A stretch of DNA of 64,000 nt. Source: an uncultured Collinsella sp. GTDB lineage: Bacteria; Actinomycetota; Coriobacteriia; Coriobacteriales; Coriobacteriaceae. How positions within the stretch are numbered: the stretch's first letter is position 1; every line of letters starts with the position of its first letter. Below are positions 51,629-59,677 of this stretch, piece by piece. The notes beneath the pieces were generated by a model, which was given only the letters and a program-made list of their open reading frames with translations, searched no databases and was not told the DNA's origin. The stretch spans positions 1 through 64,000 of the forward strand of contig UQKL01000002.1 in NCBI GenBank assembly GCA_900541695.1, read 5' to 3'. The position numbers and the translations under genes are program-made.

Positions 51629-54430
51629 GTGGCAAACGAGTACAAGCAGACGATGAATCTGCCCAAGACCGGTTTTCCCATGCGTGCCGGTCTTTCCAAG
51701 TCCGAGCCCAAGCGACTCAAGGACTGGCAGGACAACAAGGTCTACGAGCAGGTTCTGAAGAAGAACGAGGGTCACAAGAAGTTTGTGCTGCACGACGGTC
51801 CTCCGTACGCCAACGGTCCGATCCACATCGGCCATGCCATGAACAAGATCTCCAAGGACATGATCAACCGCTACTGGATGATGCAGGGCTATGAGGTTCC
51901 CTATGTCCCCGGTTGGGACTGCCATGGTCAGCCGATCGAGCACAAGGTCGAGGAGAAGCTCGGCACCGAGAAGTTCAACCAGACCCCCACGGCCAAGATT
52001 CGTGAGCTCTGCAACGAGTTCGCTGTTGAGAACATCGAGCTGCAGAAGGCCGGTTTCCGTCGTCTGGGCGTGCTCGGCGACTGGGATAACCCCTATCTGA
52101 CGCTCTATCACCAGCACGATGCCGCCGACATCGAGGTCTTCAAGGCCATGTTCGATAAGGGCATGATCTATCGCGGCCACAAGCCGGTTCACTGGTGCAA
52201 GCACTGCCACACCGCGCTGGCCGAGGCCGAGATTGAGTACTCCGACGAGACGAGCCCCTCCATCTTCGTGCGCTTTGAGATGACCTCCAAGCCCGCCGGC
52301 CTAGAGAACTTCGACGGTCCGGTCGACTTTATCATCTGGACGACCACGCCGTGGACCATCCCCTCTGACCAGGCCGTTTCCCTTAAGCCCGGCGCCGCCT
52401 ATGTCGCCGTTGAGCACGATGGCCGTGCCGAGGTCATGCTCGAGGACCTGGCTCCCAAGTGCTGCGAGGAGTTTGGCTGGGAGTACACCCCGGTTATGGT
52501 CGCCGGCAAGCCCTATGTGGTTCCCGCTGAGACCTTCCACCACATCCACTACAAGCAGCCGATCTTTGACGGTGTTGAGGGCGTGGCGCTGCTGGCCGAT
52601 TACGTCGGTGTCGACGACGGTACCGGTATCGTCCACAACTCGCCTGGCCACGGCGTCGACGACTACTTCGCCTGCCTCAAGGAGGGCATCACCGACATCT
52701 GCATGCCGGTCGATGACGACGGCAAGTTCTACACCGGCGAGGAGTTTGGCACCGGTGGTCCCTTCAGCGGTATGGATACCGATGAGGCCAACCCGCATAT
52801 CATCGAGTTCCTGCGCGAGCGCGGCACCCTGGTTCTCGAGAAGAAGATCACGCACAGCTATCCGCACTGCTGGCGCTGCAAGCACCCGGTGCTCTTCCGT
52901 GCTACCGACCAGTGGTTTGTCTCGATGGACAAGACCGGTTTGCGCGAGCAGGCTGGCAAAGAGGTCCGCGAGAACGTCAAGTGGTATCCGGCCCACGCGG
53001 CCAACCGCATCGGTGCCATGGTCGAGCAGCGTCCCGACTGGTGCATCAGCCGTCAGCGCAACTGGGGCGTGCCTATCCCCAGCTACACCTGCGCCGACTG
53101 CGGCGAGAAGGTCATGAATGATGCCACGCTCGACGCCGTCATCAAGCTCTTCCACGAGAAGGGCTCCGACGCCTGGTTCACCGACGCTCCCGAGAGCTAC
53201 CTGGGTGAGGCCTGCGTCTGCCCCAAGTGCGGCGGCCATCACCTCAAGGCCGATAAGGACATCCTCGACGTGTGGTGGGATTCCGGCGTCTCCTGGAAGG
53301 CCGTCTGCGAGTATCGCCCCGAGCTTGAGTACCCGGCTGACGTGTATCTCGAAGGCTCCGACCAGCACCGCGGTTGGTTCCAGAGCTCGCTGCTCACCTC
53401 TGTGGGCGCCAACGGCCATGCTCCGTACAAGGCAGTCGTCTCGCAGGGCTTCACGCTCGACGGTCAGGGCCGCAAGATGTCCAAGTCGCTCGGCAACGTC
53501 ATCGACCCCAACAAGGTCTGCGACGAGATGGGCGCCGACATCATCCGCCTGTGGGTCGCCTCGGTCGACACCAGCTCCGACGTTTCCATCGACCACGAGA
53601 TTCTCGCTCGTACGTCCGATGCCTACCGCCGTTTCCGCAACACGCTGCGCTTCCTGCTCTCCGAGCTCGAGGGTCAGTTTGAGCCCGAGACCGACGGTGT
53701 CGCCTTTGCCGACCTGCTGCCGCTCGACAAGCTCATGGTTGCCCGCCTGACCCAGGTCCAGGCCGAGGTCGACGACGCTTACTCCTGCTACGAGTTCCCG
53801 CGCGCCTACCGTGCGCTTTACGACTTTGTGGTTACCGAGCTCTCTAACGTGTATCTCGACGCCCTGAAGGATCGTCTGTACTGCGAGAAGCCCGGCTCGC
53901 TCGAGCGCCGCAGCGCTCAGACCGTGCTGGCCGAGCTCTTCTCGATGCTCATGCGCGACCTGCAGCCGATCCTGTCCTACACGGTCGACGAGGCCATGGC
54001 CTATGCGCCCGCCGGCTGCGTCGATCACCAGAAGTACGCCGCGCTGCTCGATTGGTACAAGTCGCCTATCACGGTCGACGAGGCCAATGAGTTTGAGGGC
54101 GTGCTCGAGGCTTCGCTCGAGCTCCGTAGCGCCGTGACCAAGGCCCTTGAGGATGCCCGTTCCGCTGGCACCTTCACCAAGAGCCAGCAGGTCCGCGTCA
54201 AGGCGGTCGTTCCCGCCGAGATGTACGCGCTGCTGACCGGTGACAAAGCCGTCGACCTGGCCGAGTTCTACATCGTCTCCGATGTTGAGCTGACCCAGGG
54301 TGAGGAGCTCTCCGTTGCCATTGAGGCTGCCGAGGGCGAGTGTTGCGACCGTTGCTGGAACTATCGCACCACCGTCGGCGAGTACAACGGCCACGCGCAT
54401 ATTTGCAAGCGCTGCGCTGATGCGCTGTAG
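51629..54430 (+). CDS. ileS: Isoleucyl-tRNA synthetase
   Basis: A 933-aa class I synthetase. The HIGH-type motif is PYANGPIHIGHAMNK (about residues 59-73), and KMSKS is in GRKMSKSLGNV (about 618-628). The C-terminal zinc finger has CDRCWNY and CKRCADAL. The editing domain is present between the motifs. The open frame extends upstream to an ATG at 51524, but that lies inside the T-box; the true start is the GTG at 51629 with GAAAGGGG upstream. A hairpin overlaps the stop codon. Confidence 0.96.
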   Translation: MANEYKQTMNLPKTGFPMRAGLSKSEPKRLKDWQDNKVYEQVLKKNEGHKKFVLHDGPPYANGPIHIGHAMNKISKDMINRYWMMQGYEVPYVPGWDCHGQPIEHKVEEKLGTEKFNQTPTAKIRELCNEFAVENIELQKAGFRRLGVLGDWDNPYLTLYHQHDAADIEVFKAMFDKGMIYRGHKPVHWCKHCHTALAEAEIEYSDETSPSIFVRFEMTSKPAGLENFDGPVDFIIWTTTPWTIPSDQAVSLKPGAAYVAVEHDGRAEVMLEDLAPKCCEEFGWEYTPVMVAGKPYVVPAETFHHIHYKQPIFDGVEGVALLADYVGVDDGTGIVHNSPGHGVDDYFACLKEGITDICMPVDDDGKFYTGEEFGTGGPFSGMDTDEANPHIIEFLRERGTLVLEKKITHSYPHCWRCKHPVLFRATDQWFVSMDKTGLREQAGKEVRENVKWYPAHAANRIGAMVEQRPDWCISRQRNWGVPIPSYTCADCGEKVMNDATLDAVIKLFHEKGSDAWFTDAPESYLGEACVCPKCGGHHLKADKDILDVWWDSGVSWKAVCEYRPELEYPADVYLEGSDQHRGWFQSSLLTSVGANGHAPYKAVVSQGFTLDGQGRKMSKSLGNVIDPNKVCDEMGADIIRLWVASVDTSSDVSIDHEILARTSDAYRRFRNTLRFLLSELEGQFEPETDGVAFADLLPLDKLMVARLTQVQAEVDDAYSCYEFPRAYRALYDFVVTELSNVYLDALKDRLYCEKPGSLERRSAQTVLAELFSMLMRDLQPILSYTVDEAMAYAPAGCVDHQKYAALLDWYKSPITVDEANEFEGVLEASLELRSAVTKALEDARSAGTFTKSQQVRVKAVVPAEMYALLTGDKAVDLAEFYIVSDVELTQGEELSVAIEAAEGECCDRCWNYRTTVGEYNGHAHICKRCADAL

Positions 54431-54461
54431 GTTACGGCGTTCGTAGAACGCCGTAACCTAC
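54427..54461. repeat. Perfect 16-bp hairpin at the ileS stop codon
   Basis: GTAGGTTACGGCGTTC (54427-54442) pairs exactly with 54446-54461 around a GTA loop. The left arm includes the TAG stop. No T-tract follows. Confidence 0.8.
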
Positions 54462-54470
54462 CGACGCTGC

Positions 54471-54569
54471 AAACGCCCCTAAGCGGCAACCTGACGTTCA
54501 ATCGTCGGTCGCGTACCAAAGTACGCTTCCCTCCTCTTTCACGTCACCTTGCTCTCTTAGGGACGTTTT
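54471..54569. repeat. Structured ~100-nt intergenic element, copy 2 (after ileS)
   Basis: The outer arms AAACGCCCCTAAG (from 54471) and CTTAGGGACGTTT (ending near 54568) pair imperfectly, continuing inward to TGACGTT/CACGTCA. The core repeats GTCGCGTACCAAAGTACGC and CTCCTCTTTCACG of the copy after guaB. Arm sequences differ from the first copy but remain complementary here. Confidence 0.7.
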
Positions 54570-54626
54570 CGCTGTTGACGACGGTAATGCGGCGTTTCTA
54601 TTGTTGGAACTAGAGCCTTTTCTTTC

Positions 54627-54682
54627 TAGTCGTTGGGGACGTTCTTAAACGACTAGTCACACAAGAACGTCCCCAACGACTA
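54627..54682. repeat. Inverted repeat with GGGGACGTTCTT arms
   Basis: TAGTCGTTGGGGACGTTCTT (54627-54646) is the exact reverse complement of 54663-54682, a 20-bp stem with a 16-nt spacer. The outer part matches the palindrome at 26635-26662 except for one base per arm. Confidence 0.88.
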
Positions 54683-54696
54683 TCTGTGTCACATTC

Positions 54697-54735
54697 AAGC
54701 GGCATTCTGTTTTTCGGAATGCCGCTTTCGTTTTT
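54697..54735 (+). terminator. Terminator in the ileS-lspA spacer
   Basis: AAGCGGCATTC (54697-54707) pairs exactly with GAATGCCGCTT (54717-54727), followed by TCGTTTTT. It probably ends ileS transcripts that pass the upstream hairpins. Confidence 0.8.
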
Positions 54736-54846
54736 AGCTGGTTATTTCGCTAGCGTTGGTGAATATGCTGCGCGTTTGGCGTTTGTCACTATAAGATGAT
54801 TACTTGCATTTAACGTAATTCAAGCTTTTGAGGGTAGGGGATTGAT

Positions 54847-55446
54847 TTGGGTCGTACTGGGGATATGACGCCGCCTTTGCGTTGGCGGTTGGGTGTTGCT
54901 GGTGGCGTGGCGCTCGTTGTGTTGCTCGTTGACCAGCTGACCAAGCTTGCGGTTCGTGCCTTGGGCGATGCCCTGCATATGACCGTTATTCCCGGCGTGA
55001 TCGATTTTCTGTTTGTCCGCAATATCGGAGCCGCCTTTAGCATGGGCGAGGGTCATGGCGTCGCGTTCGCTGTGCTGGCGCTTGCGATTATTGTTGCCAT
55101 TGCCGCGTACTTGCTCCGTGCGCCTCAGCTCGCTCGTCTTGAGGTTGTGGGCATGGCTATGGTTGCGGGCGGCGCCATCGGCAACGCGATCGATCGCCTT
55201 GTCTTTGGCTTCGTAACCGATTTTATCGCCACTACGTTCATCGACTTCCCCGTCTTTAACGTGGCCGATATCGGCATTACGGTCGGTGTTGTGCTGGCGC
55301 TCATCGGTTATATGTTCTTGAGCCCTGCCGCTCGCGAGGTCGATGCGACCGCCGAACTCAACGCTCGTGACGAGGCCCGCGCAAAACGCAAAGCCAAGCA
55401 GCGTGGGGAGCGTGCCCGCAAGATTCGCGAAAGGAATGAGCGTTAA
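54847..55446 (+). CDS. lspA: Lipoprotein signal peptidase (signal peptidase II)
   Basis: A 199-aa membrane protease that cleaves lipoprotein signal peptides. Four membrane segments are visible. The catalytic aspartates are in GAIGNAIDRL (about residues 111-120) and FPVFNVADI (about 135-143). LVDQLTKLAV near residue 27 is the conserved N-terminal helix. The C-terminal ~25 residues are a highly basic Arg/Lys tail. The TTG at 54847 has AGGGGA 5 nt upstream; an ATG at 54865 is less well placed. The two lipoproteins in this window are likely substrates. Confidence 0.93.
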   Translation: MGRTGDMTPPLRWRLGVAGGVALVVLLVDQLTKLAVRALGDALHMTVIPGVIDFLFVRNIGAAFSMGEGHGVAFAVLALAIIVAIAAYLLRAPQLARLEVVGMAMVAGGAIGNAIDRLVFGFVTDFIATTFIDFPVFNVADIGITVGVVLALIGYMFLSPAAREVDATAELNARDEARAKRKAKQRGERARKIRERNER

Positions 55447-56459
55447 TGGCCGACATCCATATTCTCGTTGCCGACGATTCCGCTGGTCAGCGTCTCGACG
55501 CCTATCTGGGCGCCAACGATGGCTGTCCCACGCGCTCTGCCTGCGCACATCTGATCGAGGGCGGTGCCGTTGCCGTCAACGGCGAGACCTGCCTATCAAA
55601 AAAGTATGCTGTGCGCTCCGGTGACCGCATCTCGGTCGACCTGCCCGAGCCGCATGATCCCACCGATGTGATTCCCGAGGCCATCCCTCTCGACATTCGT
55701 TACGAGGACGACTACCTCATCGTGCTCTCCAAACAGCGCGGCCTGGTGTGCCATCCCGCCCACGGCCACGAGAGCGGCACCCTTGCGAACGCTCTGGTTT
55801 ACCACTGCGGCATTGATCATCTGGGTACCGTGCAGGGTGAGGATCGCCCCGGCATCGTGCATCGCCTGGATCGCGATACCTCGGGCCTTATGCTCGCGGC
55901 AAAAGACGACGACACCCAGCGCGCGCTTCAAAATCTTATCCGCACGCGCACGCTCGACCGTCGCTATATCACGCTCGTTCACGGGCACATCGCCATGGAC
56001 GAGGGCACTATCAACACCGGTATTGCCCGATCGACGCGCGACCGTGTGAAGATGGCGGTTTCCGATGACCCCTTTGCGCGCCAGGCCATCACGACTTTCA
56101 AGGTGCTCGAGCGCTTTGATTCCACGCGTTTCGACGACGGCTACACGCTTGTCGAGTGCCACTTGTTTACCGGACGCACGCATCAGATTCGCGTGCACAT
56201 GCGTCATATCAACCACGCCTGCGTGGGCGATCCGCTCTACGGTAAGTGCGATGCTCGTGCCGATCAGGGTCTGACCAGGCAATTCCTTCATTCCTGGCGC
56301 GTCGCATTCGACCATCCCGTGACGGGGGAGCGTATCGAGTGCCGTGACGAGCTGCCGTGGGACCTTGCCGCGGTTCTGGATGATCTGGCCCCGCGTTCAC
56401 TTGGCCGCACTGCCGCTGGCGACGAAATCGTCCCGCAGCTCGGTCTGCTCGAAGCCTAG
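55446..56459 (+). CDS. rluD: RluD-type 23S rRNA pseudouridine synthase
   Basis: A 337-aa RluA/RluD-family enzyme. An N-terminal S4 RNA-binding domain (AGQRLDAYL and GAVAVNGE) comes before the catalytic domain, which has GIVHRLDRDTSGLML with the catalytic Asp (about residues 136-150) and GRTHQIRVHM (about 242-251). The ATG overlaps the lspA stop by one base, the common lspA-rluD pair. RluD itself modifies the helix 69 region of 23S rRNA; which uridines are modified here is not shown. Confidence 0.93.
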   Translation: MADIHILVADDSAGQRLDAYLGANDGCPTRSACAHLIEGGAVAVNGETCLSKKYAVRSGDRISVDLPEPHDPTDVIPEAIPLDIRYEDDYLIVLSKQRGLVCHPAHGHESGTLANALVYHCGIDHLGTVQGEDRPGIVHRLDRDTSGLMLAAKDDDTQRALQNLIRTRTLDRRYITLVHGHIAMDEGTINTGIARSTRDRVKMAVSDDPFARQAITTFKVLERFDSTRFDDGYTLVECHLFTGRTHQIRVHMRHINHACVGDPLYGKCDARADQGLTRQFLHSWRVAFDHPVTGERIECRDELPWDLAAVLDDLAPRSLGRTAAGDEIVPQLGLLEA

Positions 56460-56477
56460 CCAGTATTAGGTGGTTTC

Positions 56478-56504
56478 TTGAACTCGGTAAGCCTGCGGTA
56501 AGAT
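56478..56504 (+). promoter_or_regulatory. Possible promoter of the GT2 gene
   Basis: TTGAAC (56478-56483) and TAAGAT (56499-56504) lie 15 nt apart, slightly short. It is 38 nt ahead of the start codon. Confidence 0.4.
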
Positions 56505-56541
56505 ATACGGTTGTTTACGTAACGCGTTGCTGGGAGCCTGC

Positions 56542-57837
56542 ATGCTCGCCTTTTTACAAACCAACACACCCATCGTGATCTTCAATCAGATTGTCGTCAC
56601 GCTGCTCACGGTCTGCTTTCTGTACCAGGTGGTCTTCTTTGTCATTGGCGCTCTTCGTGGCGAGGTCGCGCCTCCCAAGGCCAAAAAACTCCACCGCTAT
56701 GCCTTCTTTATCGCGGCACATAACGAGGAGGCCGTGATCGCCAACCTCGTTCGCTCCATCAAGGACCAGGATTATCCGTCCGAGCTCATCGAGGTCTTTG
56801 TCGTTGCCGATGCCTGCACCGACAACACGGCGCAGCTCGCGCGCGAGGCGGGCGCCGTCGTCTATGAGCGCAACGACCTGGCCCGCAAGGGTAAGAGCTG
56901 GGTCATGGACTTTGGTCTCGATCGCATTCTCAACGAGTATCCCGATACGTTTGAAGGTTACTTTATCTTCGATGCCGATAACGTCATTTCCCGTGATTAC
57001 GTATCTAAGATGAACGATGCTTTTGACCAGGGCTTTCATGTGGTCACGAGTTATCGTAACTCTAAGAACTTCGGCAGCTCGTGGATCTCTGCGGCCAACG
57101 CCACGTGGTATCTGCGCGAGGCGCGCTTCCTTAACAATGCGCGTAATATCTGCAAGACTTCCTGCGCTGTATCGGGTTCGGGCTATCTCATTTCTGCCAG
57201 TGTTATCGAGGGCATGCACGGCTGGCAGTTCCACACGCTGACTGAGGACATTCAGTTCACCACGTTCTGCGCTATCCACGGCATTCGCATTGGCTATGCG
57301 CCGGCGGAGTTCTTTGACGAACAGCCCGTGACGTTTAAGGCGTCCTGGAAACAGCGCATGCGTTGGACTAAGGGCTTCTACCAGGTGTTTTTTACGTATG
57401 GTAAGCACTTGGTCAAGTCGACCTTCCGCTACCATCGCTTTGCCGCCTATGACATGTTTATGACGATTGCGCCCGGCATGCTGCTATCGTTGATCTCGAT
57501 GCTCGCCAATGCGACGTTCCTCATCGTGGGCGGTCTTTCGCACGGCTTCCTGGCTACCGAAGTCGAGATGCAGGCGTGCGCCGCTTCGCTCATTATGACC
57601 TTCGCCATGATGTATCAGACCTTCTTTATCCTGGCGCTGCTTACGACCATCTTTGAGTACAAGCACATTCACTGTGCGCAAAAGTGGCGTCTGGTGACCA
57701 ACCTGTTTACCTTCCCGATCTTTATGTTCAGCTATATCCCCATCACGGTGGCTGCTCTGTTCCTGAAGGTCGACTGGGTGCCGACGCAGCACGCCGTAAG
57801 CGTTACCCTCGACGAGGTCATGCAAGGCGCCAAATAA
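56542..57837 (+). CDS. GT2-family membrane glycosyltransferase
   Basis: A 431-aa processive-type glycosyltransferase with one N-terminal membrane segment and about three or four at the C-terminus (from residue ~300). The catalytic region has FFIAAHNEE (about residues 57-65), the FDADN metal-binding motif (about 142-146), LTEDIQF (about 235-241) and QRMRW (about 273-277), the QxxRW signature. Products could be a beta-linked polysaccharide; neighbours give no clue. The ATG at 56542 has GGGAG 6 nt upstream. A repeat hairpin follows its stop. Confidence 0.9.
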   Translation: MLAFLQTNTPIVIFNQIVVTLLTVCFLYQVVFFVIGALRGEVAPPKAKKLHRYAFFIAAHNEEAVIANLVRSIKDQDYPSELIEVFVVADACTDNTAQLAREAGAVVYERNDLARKGKSWVMDFGLDRILNEYPDTFEGYFIFDADNVISRDYVSKMNDAFDQGFHVVTSYRNSKNFGSSWISAANATWYLREARFLNNARNICKTSCAVSGSGYLISASVIEGMHGWQFHTLTEDIQFTTFCAIHGIRIGYAPAEFFDEQPVTFKASWKQRMRWTKGFYQVFFTYGKHLVKSTFRYHRFAAYDMFMTIAPGMLLSLISMLANATFLIVGGLSHGFLATEVEMQACAASLIMTFAMMYQTFFILALLTTIFEYKHIHCAQKWRLVTNLFTFPIFMFSYIPITVAALFLKVDWVPTQHAVSVTLDEVMQGAK

Positions 57838-57845
57838 CCACGATC

Positions 57846-57884
57846 AAAACCACCACAAAGGGACAGTACCTTTGTGGTGGTTTT
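57846..57884. repeat. CACCACAAAGG inverted repeat, copy 2
   Basis: AAAACCACCACAAAGG (57846-57861) pairs exactly with CCTTTGTGGTGGTTTT (57869-57884); the loop is GACAGTA. It starts 9 nt after the GT2 stop and is followed by one more T, so it probably terminates that gene. Arms are identical to those at 50010-50050. Confidence 0.88.
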
Positions 57885-57916
57885 TGCGTTTGAGCTGCTG
57901 CCCAAGGAGGTGTTCG

Positions 57917-58339
57917 ATGATCTATATCCCGTTTTGGATTTGCATCTTTGCCGGCGCGTGGATTGATGCCCGTGAGCGGCGGTTTCCCAATGAGCTTGCC
58001 GGCGCGTGTGCCGTGGCGGCGTTTGCAGGCGTTTGGCTCGACAGGGGTATTAACACGGCGCTTGACCACGCCGGCCTCGCGGTCATCGTGTACCTTGCCC
58101 TTGTGCTCACCGAGTCGCACTGGCGGCGCCTTCGCCATGCCCCAGGTATCGGCATGGGAGATGCCAAGGCGCTCTTTGCCCTTTGCACCCTCGACCCTCT
58201 GGGTGGCATCGTTGCGTTTGCTACCTCGCTCCTTGCCCTTGCTGTCGCCTGCCTCATCACAAAATCGCGCTCCTTGCCATTGCTGCCGTTTTTAGTGCCG
58301 ATATTTGCCATAATCGAGTTCGTGGGCTGCACGCTGTAA
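57917..58339 (+). CDS. Small A24-family prepilin peptidase-like protein
   Basis: A 140-aa membrane aspartic protease of the type IV prepilin peptidase class, reduced to the core without the cysteine-rich methylase domain. The two catalytic aspartates are in WIDARERRFPNEL (about residues 15-27) and GIGMGDAKALFAL (about 76-88). About four membrane helices. No pilin or secretion gene lies nearby, so its substrate is unknown. Start supported by AAGGAGGT 6 nt upstream. Confidence 0.87.
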   Translation: MIYIPFWICIFAGAWIDARERRFPNELAGACAVAAFAGVWLDRGINTALDHAGLAVIVYLALVLTESHWRRLRHAPGIGMGDAKALFALCTLDPLGGIVAFATSLLALAVACLITKSRSLPLLPFLVPIFAIIEFVGCTL

Positions 58340-58370
58340 CCGATTGCGCGTCCTTTCTAAGGAGCATGCC

Positions 58371-59618
58371 ATGGCAATTAATCAAGAGACAGCCGCCATC
58401 AAGGCGCGCATGGATCGCATTCCCGCGGCGTTGTCGCCCGATCTGGTCGAGCGTATTGCCGCCGACCGCGTCTCGGGTGTCGTTAATCCCTATCGATGCG
58501 GTGACGACCAGGTCATCCGTCGTGTTGATCGAGCCGCAGATCAAGGCACGCTTATGCGTCCGGCCTTTATGCGCGATGCCGAAAAGATTCTCCATCTGCC
58601 CGCGTACGCCCGATACGCCGGCAAAACTCAGGTTTTCAGCTTCCGCAGCAACGATGATCTGTCGCGTCGCGGCCTGCACGTGCAACTTGTATCGCGCATC
58701 GCGCGTGATATCGGACGTGCTCTGGGGCTCAACTGCGATTTGATCGAAGCGATTGGCTTAGGCCACGACTTGGGTCACACGCCCTTTGGACATGCCGGCG
58801 AGCGATTCCTCAACGATATCTATCACGAGTGCACGGGACGTTATTTTTTCCATAACGTGCAGTCGGTCCGCGTCCTCGATGCGCTGTACGGTCGCAACGT
58901 GTCGCTTCAGACGCTCGATGGCGTGCTGTGCCACAACGGCGAGTACGAGCAGCGTGTGTTTGAGCTCTCGGACATGAGTTCCTTTGACCAGTTCGACCGA
59001 ACCGTCGAAGATTGCATTGCCACAGGCTATAGCGCGATTGAGCACCTGCGCCCCATGACGCTCGAGGGCTGTGTCGTTCGCATCTCGGATATCCTTGCCT
59101 ACGTGGGGCGTGATCGCCAGGATGCCATTGCGGCAGGCCTGCTGTCACCCGACGCTTTTGACGATGGTCTGGGCGGAGTATACAACAGCTGGATCCTCAC
59201 GCATGCCTCCATCGATATCGTTGAACACAGCTATGGCAAGCCGCGCATTGAGATGGGCGAGGACCTGTTTGAGGAAATCCGTCGAGCTAAGCGCGAGAAC
59301 TATGAGAAGATCTATAGCAAGGGCGGCATCGAAGGCGACTCCGAAGCGGGGCTGCGCGAGGCGTTCGAAAAGCTCTATGACCGTTGCCTGCAGGATATAA
59401 ACGAAGGCGACGAGTCCTCCTACATCTTTAAGCACCACATTACTCGTATTGAGCAGCAGCTTTCCTACTACGATCGCACCTATGCATGGCAGGACGATAA
59501 AGATCAGACCGTAGTGGATTACATTGCCAGCATGACGGACGGCTATTTCTGCGAGCTCACAGGCAAGCTTTTCCCTGGTCTGAAGTTTCCGCACCGTACT
59601 TATATTAACGAACGGTAG
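58371..59618 (+). CDS. dgt: HD-domain dGTP triphosphohydrolase-like protein
   Basis: A 415-aa HD-domain protein related to dGTPases, which split dGTP into deoxyguanosine and triphosphate. The HD motifs are LHVQLVSRIARD (about residues 103-114) and GLGHDLGHTPFGHAGE (about 130-145), with DILAYVGRD later. Length and motifs fit the dGTPase family. The ATG at 58371 follows AAGGAG. It often sits near dnaG or rarA in Gram-positive genomes; rarA follows directly. Confidence 0.88.
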   Translation: MAINQETAAIKARMDRIPAALSPDLVERIAADRVSGVVNPYRCGDDQVIRRVDRAADQGTLMRPAFMRDAEKILHLPAYARYAGKTQVFSFRSNDDLSRRGLHVQLVSRIARDIGRALGLNCDLIEAIGLGHDLGHTPFGHAGERFLNDIYHECTGRYFFHNVQSVRVLDALYGRNVSLQTLDGVLCHNGEYEQRVFELSDMSSFDQFDRTVEDCIATGYSAIEHLRPMTLEGCVVRISDILAYVGRDRQDAIAAGLLSPDAFDDGLGGVYNSWILTHASIDIVEHSYGKPRIEMGEDLFEEIRRAKRENYEKIYSKGGIEGDSEAGLREAFEKLYDRCLQDINEGDESSYIFKHHITRIEQQLSYYDRTYAWQDDKDQTVVDYIASMTDGYFCELTGKLFPGLKFPHRTYINER

Positions 59619-59630
59619 TTCGTATTTATT
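59608..59630 (+). terminator. Weak hairpin at the dgt stop codon
   Basis: ACGAAC-GGTA-GTTCGT (59608-59623) includes the TAG stop and is followed by ATTTATT. A TATACT at 59634-59639 just downstream could be the rarA -10 box. Confidence 0.4.
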
Positions 59631-59677
59631 CGGTATACTGTTCGTGGAAAACGTTTTGATTGATGCACGGGATGGCT

